NCBI GenBank assembly: GCA_016808115.1
Contig: JAEQBH010006382.1
Location: 167,724 to 231,723, forward strand
Direction of reading: 5' to 3'
DNA length: 64,000 nucleotides
From: Tetrastigma voinierianum
Lineage: Eukaryota; Streptophyta; Magnoliopsida; Vitales; Vitaceae
A program made the position numbers and the translations under genes. Shown here in pieces: positions 57,481 to 64,000 of the stretch. The first letter of the stretch is position 1, and each line of letters begins with the position of its first letter. The notes beneath the pieces are model-generated. The model worked only from the letters and a program-made list of their open reading frames with translations, had not been told where the DNA came from and did not search any database.

Positions 57481-59430
57481 CTAGCTGTTCTTTGCGTGAC
57501 ACATCGATGATGCGGATCTTTGGCTGTAGGCTCCTCCTCGTCAGGAACCGCGAGGAAGACCCGGGTGAGTCATAAATACGCTACGGCATGGGTGTCTTGA
57601 GTCGACCTCGATCTGGGCTGAGTAGCGTGCAATGAGCAAAATAGCATCCATCGCTCCGGTATCTCTCGAGTGGCGTGAGCAACACTCAGGAGTGAATGGT
57701 GTGCGATCAAGATGGAGCCGGGCGTATGAGTTGCGGCCGCGGATGTAGAATGTGAAGAAGGAGATGGAGGGACGAATCTGCAGGCCCGGTTCCTCACGTA
57801 TCCTCGGGCTCAAGGGTACATATCGTCTACGTGGGAGTCCTCGGCCCGTCCGGTACACCATCACAGTCCTGGCTACTTGGGAGGAGGAAAGATCTGAGCA
57901 TGGTCATAGCTCAGCTCCCGAGTGACGGGACTAGAGGGCATCGGATCCCTCCTCTCAATCCACAGGCTCCCTCAGGGGAATCCCAAATGCTTTCGAGAAC
58001 ACAGCGAGTAGTCTGACATCAATGACGAGAAGACTCGGCGAACGAGGCCCTTCGATGGACCTTCTCCTCAAATGCATCAAGGAGGTCATCAGGCTCGGAA
58101 GGGGCCGAACCGGTATCCCTGAGATCGATGGGACCTCAGATGGCTCCCCTCAGTACCCTTAATCTTTGCAGCGGGAACAAGTGAGTCCTCAATAGGTGGT
58201 CAATCGGCCCGGCATCGAGGGGCGGGGCTGCCTCTGAAGAGTGCGGCACGTTGTGATGTCTCGGGGGCGTATGCGAGCCATCTCGGCGGGGGTGGTGGGC
58301 CCAGCTTGATAACCCTACGGGTGGCCGGCGGTATACCTTGGGCCCTAAAAACTCTTTGAAATATCTGCCGCTCTGAGGACTCGGGCGATCATGCATAGAG
58401 AAGCGACTCGCGAGACCGGTGCTCCACGAGGAGATGTCATCCGAGAGTGATAAAGCTATGTTTGCGGGGTAATATCTTGTCTCGGGGTCATGAAGGCCGG
58501 TAAAGGAATAGTCTCGTCGACCTCATAGAATCCTTGAAGCTGGGATCAGCCCTCAGCGCTGGGACGTCATAGAATGACTCCTGATGAAAATCCCTCGAAT
58601 GTAGTGCAGTATTCCGGGAATGAGGTGCCTACAGTCGCGGCCTCCTGATCTTGGAAGCAGGCGACAACTGAGGCGATGATGTCGTCTCTGCAGCTGACGT
58701 GGCTGGAGATGGCGGAGGTCGGGATGAGGATGACTCACCCGGGCCTGATGTGCGGGCCGCAGATGGCCGAGGCCCTCCAGCTCTCTGTTGTGAGTGCGGT
58801 GAGGCCAGGGGTCAATGCGTAATACGATGCTCGGTTAAACCACGAGAACCATCGGATGCGCCTCGGGGACCGGTGATGGTGCGGGCGGGATGGGCCAGGA
58901 CCTCCTTCAGGTGTGCTGAATCGGCCGCGGGGCGGAAGGCGGGACCCACCCTAATCTGAATATAGCTGGAATCCCTAAACAACGGAAGAGCTCTGTTGTT
59001 GAAAAATGTATTCTCGACCTTTGTATAGTACGTCTGAGCTACTGGCGACTGGCGAGTCACTTCAAAATAGAACAAGCGACCTTCGGGGCTCTTTCGCGCA
59101 TAGCTCACACCAGCTCTGTAATAGCCAAACAAGGCTCGGTGGCTGGCAAACTGCTGGGGCAGGGCAAGGCTAGCTGAACCGATAGTGTGAGCACAGTGAG
59201 GGCTCGGCAGTGGCTACGGCGGCAGTGAACAGACGACAGGGACGGCTCGGCTGGAGCTACGGATGTGGTCGGAGGTGGCTATGGTGCAAGCAGGGGCTCG
59301 GGCAGCGGCTCTGGTGGGCACAGGACGTGGCTCAGGCTGCGGTGACCAACGAGGGCGTGGAAGGCTCGGGTGGCTCGGAGCCGGTATGGGAGAGATATGA
59401 AATGACTAAATGACTAACCCCCTCCCATTT
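57481..59430 (-). pseudogene. Athila-3 post-pol ORF (unknown function)
   Basis: Same position as the Athila-1 ORF. GRLFYFEVTRQSPVAQTYYT and FFNNRALPLF near 59080-58980; RYFKEFLGPKVYRRPP and LRTHLFPLQRLRVLRGAI near 58365-58140 (the latter ends an NLFPLQH-type block known from these ORFs); FFTFYIRGRNSYARLHLD near 57760-57710. At least five frames. GC content (about 55-60%) is far above the flanks. Confidence 0.6.
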
Positions 59431-59737
59431 TTTATAGAATTTAATAGAGACGTAGAAAGAGTCGATTCCACCCGTTTTTAAGCTATAATAGCAATTTGGG
59501 CTCGACCTCCATCTCGCTTACGCAATTCAAAAATTTAAGATTAAATATTAATATATTAAATAAAAATTATTATAATAAAATTTATTATATGATACTATAA
59601 TTAAAATTTAATACAAAGTACTATAATATGAACAAAGTTACTAAAAGGAAAAGCGCTAATTTAAGAAACTTTCTAAAAAACCTTCGAGAACTATTGAAAT
59701 TGACTAAATTAAAATAAAAACCAAAATTTATTGAGCT
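59431..59737. other. AT-rich block inside Athila-3
   Basis: Very A+T rich (59530-59740), no coding frame. A sharp composition change at both ends suggests a separate insertion or the deletion junction that removed RT and integrase. Confidence 0.5.
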
Positions 59738-60090
59738 ATGATTTGGTTTGTGAGAACCGCGAATCAGCTCAATTTCAAAAATTTACTCGAGGAGGTCGGG
59801 AGAATGATCTCCTCGACCCCTGCCGTGGCACAGGGCGACTCCATGGTGTTGGGTGCCCGATTGTTGACTTGGTCCTCAGCGGTGGATTACGACTTGGTGA
59901 TTGCAGCTACGGAGTGGGTGTTGATGGCGGGACGAAATCTCATCTTCACCTTGGTTGACTATTCCTTGCGATTCACGGACACTAAACTCTGCATACGACC
60001 ATTTGAAACAACTTCGCCAAATTTGATTTTCATTTTGCTAGCGGTTTGTGTTTATTGTTGGATGGAATATGTTACGACTCGAGTCATGTG
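59738..60090. other. Unassigned GC-richer block between post-pol ORF and protease of Athila-3
   Basis: Carries a 119-codon plus-strand open frame (59738-60097) opposite to the element. I recognise no domain in either strand. In Athila-1 this place is filled by RT-RNase H-integrase. Confidence 0.35.
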
Positions 60091-60520
60091 CAGGTAAGTT
60101 GCATGACTCCATTCGAATGATTATTAGTTGCATTGGGTGGCGAGAAATGGTCTTCTAAGATGATTGGCACATGATTGGGTTCGTGCGATTGGCTCGGTGT
60201 CGAGCACTACAAAATCAGCGGGTTGTAGAATTTGTCTATTTCACTAAGACATCCTCCAACTATCCCCTTTGGGATTTTACTGATCTATGTCGACTGATGA
60301 TAGTGTGATGTTAGTAGGTTTAAGTTCACGAACCTAGCGCGTACCACGAGAATATGGCGATAGGTTCTACCCAGCTCTAAATAAGCAATGACTTATCCCA
60401 TGCAATTCCACTTAATATTGGCGAAATTGTGGGAGATCCTGGATCCTTAGTATTTGTGGGGGTTCTTACTTTGGATTATAACGCAGGCTTGTTCGGTGAG
60501 AAATGCCTTTCTGATACCTA
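60091..60520 (-). pseudogene. Athila-3 protease region
   Basis: Nucleotide similarity to Athila-1 24283-24540, in order: GGTAAGTTGCATGACTCCATT, ATGGTCTTCTAAGATGATTGG, CTATCCCCTTTGGGATTTT. No long open frame remains. Confidence 0.7.
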
Positions 60521-62290
60521 ATCCCTTCTTAATTGTGCAAAGATCTTTCCAAATTTTGCATAGGCGGGCACTTGTTTGATTATGTCAGAGGTATGTTGAC
60601 CTTCACAATCTTAGGACTTCTAAGATACTGCTGTTGGGATGCCTTCTTCTTGCTTCTAAGTGCTGTGGAAATGGGGTGGCATACGGTGCTTCGTGAATCC
60701 TTCAGGAAAATATGTTACGGCTCGATTGCTTCTCGTTCTTGGTTTCTTCAACGAGGTTTGGGCATGGGGTGATCAACCTCTTTTCACTCTCGGGGTGATT
60801 ATAGCCTTCACCTCGTCCATTCCTGAATTGTTGGATGATCTGCCTCATGGATTCCCTTTGGGTTTGGCCTTTGTTTGGGAGGAGACAGCCCGCTCTTTCT
60901 TGTACCTCCGACAACTTGTTGATCTTGGTAGTTGAATCTTGTAGGTTATCAATTTTACGGATTCGGGTTGCTCTACAGCCCGTGTCTCTTGTTCGGTGTA
61001 CTCTCGGTGTAATCCTTTGTGCCGGTTGCACATTAATTCCTTTTTGCTCTTCCACAAGTTGCCTACCACCTTACTCAAATTTAAAATGGCTTATTCCACA
61101 GGAGATGAGGATGGTGGTGGTTGTGGTTGATATTGGGAACAAGCGTAGTTTGGCACAAGAGGCCACATCGGCCGAGAGGAGTGGGCTGCGGGAAGGTTAG
61201 GGTGATTCCTGTTCAGGTGTAGGTATTTCCATATGGGGCAGTGGGTTGTGGTGGCTTGTATTGTCCACCATTATTTGCACATTCGACATCAAATCCTTCA
61301 TTGAAGGGGCCATAGGACCTTTGTTCTCTTGGATGTCTGAGAGGATTGGAAATTGGTGCAGGGATTGGCGTAAGGTTTTCTAGGTGCTTGCACCGCACTT
61401 CATGGAACCTTTTCCTTCAAGCTCCTCTACCTTCTCCCAAGGTTGAAATTCTAGCTTTCATTTCTATGTCCTATGGCGGTGTATAAATCCCTCCACCCCA
61501 GGGTTGTTTGAGGGCCTCATTGTTTCCATTTCCACACAGGGTTTGGCTCATCGACCATAGAAGTTTCAGCCACATAATTTAAAAATCCATGGCTTCGTCG
61601 AGGATGCTTACTTAGTCTCCTCCACACATGGTTTCCAAAGGCTGCCTCATGGCGAGACATACCACCATAGAAATGGTTTACCGGCACATCCATGTATCAA
61701 ACCCATGGTGTGGGCATGCAACGATGGTCTCCATAAATCTCTCGACACTGATAAAACCTCTCACCATCTTGGTACACAAAGGTATAAATTTGTCTTTCAA
61801 ATTGTTGGTCTTATGAGCAGAAGAACTATTGGGTGCACGACTCGGTAATTTCTAATGGTTCTAGGCCTCGGTGAGATTTAGCCAAATCTTAGCCTTGTCC
61901 TTTAGGTCGTCAAATGCTTTGACTTAAGCAAATCCATGTCCATCATTCCTTCCTTAAGGTAGTGCATACTTCCTCAAAATCCCTAATATGAGTGTATGGA
62001 TTTTTCATTTTCCATACCATGATATGTCTGGGAAGTAGGGGTACCAATGAGCCTCCTTTGCTACATCTTCGGCGGGGAGGTATGATACGAGGAGGGGCAC
62101 TAACCACGAGAGGTGGATGATCCCTCATGGTTCCTATAGGCAGTTAGTTCATTGGGGCCCTTCAGCGGCTGTTGTTCTTCGGGTAGTGGATCCATGGTAT
62201 GCGTAGTGGCCTGCGACTTCAACGCTGGTCCAATTTGTGTGCGATTCTCTGCCCAGTCTGCAGGGAGTGTTTCTATCCCCGGAGCATAAA
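60521..62290 (-). pseudogene. Athila-3 gag (broken)
   Basis: IKQVPAYAKF-like residues near 60570-60540 and PYGNTYT near 61240-61215, both matching Athila-1 gag; PPQPTAP and FNEGFDVECANNGGQYKPP lie near 61290-61255. The N-terminal part with the Arg-rich RREHPPLV-type region is near 62120. Confidence 0.78.
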
Positions 62291-62516
62291 CACTGTTACC
62301 GCGATTTCAGAGACAACAAAGAGCACCAACAAACTTGCAAAAAGGTTAAGATTAGCTAAAAATAAAACTAACTGTATGATAAACAAGCTTGATGAAGTGC
62401 GCAAAAGTGATGCGAGCTTGCGATTCTTGCAAAGCTGGAGTTACAAAGAGTTAAAAGGTTACCTTCACTTGTGATGTTGATCAAGTACATGACATCAAGC
62501 GTGGTTTTGGCACCGT

Positions 62517-62530
62517 CGGCAACGGCGCCA
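62517..62530 (-). other. Athila-3 primer binding site, tRNA-Asp
   Basis: The minus strand reads TGGCGCCGTTGCCG, an exact 14-base match to the tRNA-Asp complement used by Athila elements, 2 bp from the LTR edge. Confidence 0.9.
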
Positions 62531-62532
62531 TT

Positions 62533-64000
62533 TGATTAGTGCCACGTGCGAGTTGAGGCGGAATCAACAAAAATTTATATCTGAGACCTCCTGCTGCGTG
62601 GTCGAGCTCTTTGCGATGCCATGCGGTGGGGGTGTTAATTGCGGGGATGGGTTTCATCTAGGAATGATTTGCATAAGTGTGAAAAGGTAAGGCTTTCTAT
62701 TTGGATTTTTAGTTTGTTTCAAAAGCAGTGTGAGTAGTTTGAAAACTGAATAAGTGTAAAGACTGAAAGTGATGTGTGAAAAGGTAGCTTTGAAGATTTA
62801 GGTCACTAACTTGATAACATAGGGCAAACAAGAGTGTACTAGGACATCCTCGCATTTATGACAAGCAACCCTATAGTCAAACCACTCCTTGGGATCTTTG
62901 TTTAACTAGCAAACCTAACCTAAATCACTCCTATTTGAGTCAACACAGTGTATGCATCTGACCCCCTTTAGGTTTAAAAACCTAACATTAAACATCACGT
63001 TTCGTTGGCTCGTAAAGACAAATCTAAGCCATGAGTCATTACAGCGAAACAGTATAATTTTTGTATCCTAAAGCATGGTAAGTATTAGTGAGTGTGACAT
63101 TAAATGATATTCAACCTAGTTTGAGGAAGATGGGAGCCATAAATACGTGCACATGGCATTCAACACATATGAGGACAACCTGTCGCTGCCCCATAGCAAG
63201 CTAGCTACCTTCTCTTCAAAGAAAGAGGCAGCGAGGCGTCTCTTGAGTTGTCATCCTCAAGAGGGTTGTTTGTGACCAGCCCTAGAAAATGAGAGAAAGA
63301 GGAAGAGAAGAGAGAAAAACAAAACCCTAAGCGAGGTGAGGAGATATTTATAAAATGAAAAATTATTACTTAAGATTGCTTCCCCCAATTTCTTCCTTAG
63401 GGTTACAAAAACTATGGGGGTTTTATATAGGCCACCCATTATGTGAAACTACAATAAGCCTAACATTTTGGCTAAAATAAGGGACAAGGAAGTAATACAC
63501 CAAAATGAAGTCGGTTTGCATTAATTACAAAAGGATGACAAGGCAGACAATTTCGCTAAGACAGGCAATTTATTGGCGGCGAAAATTTATTAGGTAGCGA
63601 GTGCGCAGATCTTGAATCAGAGAATTTCGCTGGAAACGCTGGCACAATTTAAGCTGGCTAGCTGGGCTTCATAACAACGAATTTTTAATTGATAAGCGAA
63701 ACTGCATTTCGCTAGGAGCAGTGGTTAGCGAATTTTTAGGTCTAGCGAGGAAATTTCACGTGATTTTGTGGGATTATAGTACGCAATCCAGTAGTTTCGC
63801 AATCTTAGCGAAAATTCCACAGGTGCTGATCTTCTTGCATGGCCCTCTTGCTCTATACTGCACCAGCACATCACTTTGCCTTCATTCTTTCTTTTGATTT
63901 TTGGTATGTTTGATGGCTGATGGAATGGGTTCAATCTTCATGGTTTGCTTATGTCTCGATATTGAACTCTCAAAGTACGCAAAACCTGCAAAACAACCAA
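62533..64000 (-). repeat. Athila-3 5' LTR (right copy, incomplete)
   Basis: Opens TGATTAGTGCCACGTGCGAG and runs to the window end, where it still matches left-LTR position 55985. About 140 bp more are expected. Confidence 0.87.

Larger units (their letters stand above)
54477..64000 (-). mobile_element. Athila-3: Athila-like element lacking RT-integrase, runs off the window
   Basis: Left LTR 54477-56125, interior 56126-62532 (6.4 kb), right LTR from 62533 on. Minus strand: gag, protease, an unassigned block, post-pol ORF, 3' region. I see no RT, RNase H or integrase, so it is probably an internally deleted copy. It lies in the Tekay-3 5' LTR; the left flank GGGTT (54472-54476) is the expected target duplication to be sought beyond the window. 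Confidence 0.82.

Noticed and set aside
58699..58959. Plus-strand frame with Cys pairs resembling a zinc finger
   Set aside because: Antisense shadow of the Athila-3 post-pol ORF; Cys spacing does not fit a known finger.
1..64000. A previously undescribed multi-gene system
   Set aside because: All long conserved frames are retroelement domains or their shadows; nothing supports an operon, defence locus or biosynthetic cluster.

Overview
The window is plant nuclear DNA. It holds no recognisable host gene, no rRNA, no tRNA and no CRISPR array. It is almost wholly transposable-element sequence: decayed LTR retrotransposons of the Ty3/gypsy Tekay-like chromovirus, Athila-like and Tat-like lineages, one Ty1/copia remnant, and a few small DNA transposons and a SINE, with long (TA)n microsatellites between them. 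The tRNA-Met-type and tRNA-Asp-type primer sites, the chromodomain remnants and the Athila post-pol ORF point to a flowering plant. The post-pol ORF and the copia motifs resemble what I recall from woody eudicots such as grape, but that is a weak inference.

Layout. 1-4788: AT-rich, no gene, simple repeats. 4794-35877: a nested stack. A Tekay-like element on + has a 2.7 kb 5' LTR (4794-7501), a broken gag-pol interior (7502-12291), and a 3' LTR cut into three pieces (12292-13597, 28028-29101, 35601-35877) by two Athila-like elements on -, Athila-1 (13598-28027) and Athila-2 (29102-35600). The outer element is flanked by a perfect 5-bp target duplication, TCAAC, 31 kb apart, which proves the nesting. 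Athila-1 itself carries a second Tekay-like LTR (Tekay-2, 15241-18108) in its 3' untranslated region. 36.7-40.0 kb: decayed copia pol on +. 40218-40633: a 416-bp hAT-type MITE built of GATATATC palindromes with a perfect 8-bp duplication. 41.4-42.9 kb: probable solo LTR. 43.5-44.6 kb: possible terminal-inverted-repeat element. 44794-44891: small SINE with a perfect 13-bp duplication. 45.0-45.8 kb: 5' part of a Mutator-like transposon, joined to a Tat-like gag-RT fragment on - (45.8-48.4 kb). 48.4-54.5 kb: a third Tekay-like chromovirus on - (Tekay-3), whose 5' LTR is interrupted by Athila-3 (54477 to beyond the window end).

All coding regions carry stops and frameshifts, so none is a working gene. 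The interest lies in architecture. Three of three Athila copies sit inside LTRs of Tekay-like elements. Their interiors shrink from about 8.9 to 6.4 to 3.6 kb. A purine tract is held at about 690 bp from the 3' LTR in all three. Athila-2 has a chimeric tandem duplication in one LTR. I found no sign of a new defence, biosynthetic or regulatory system.
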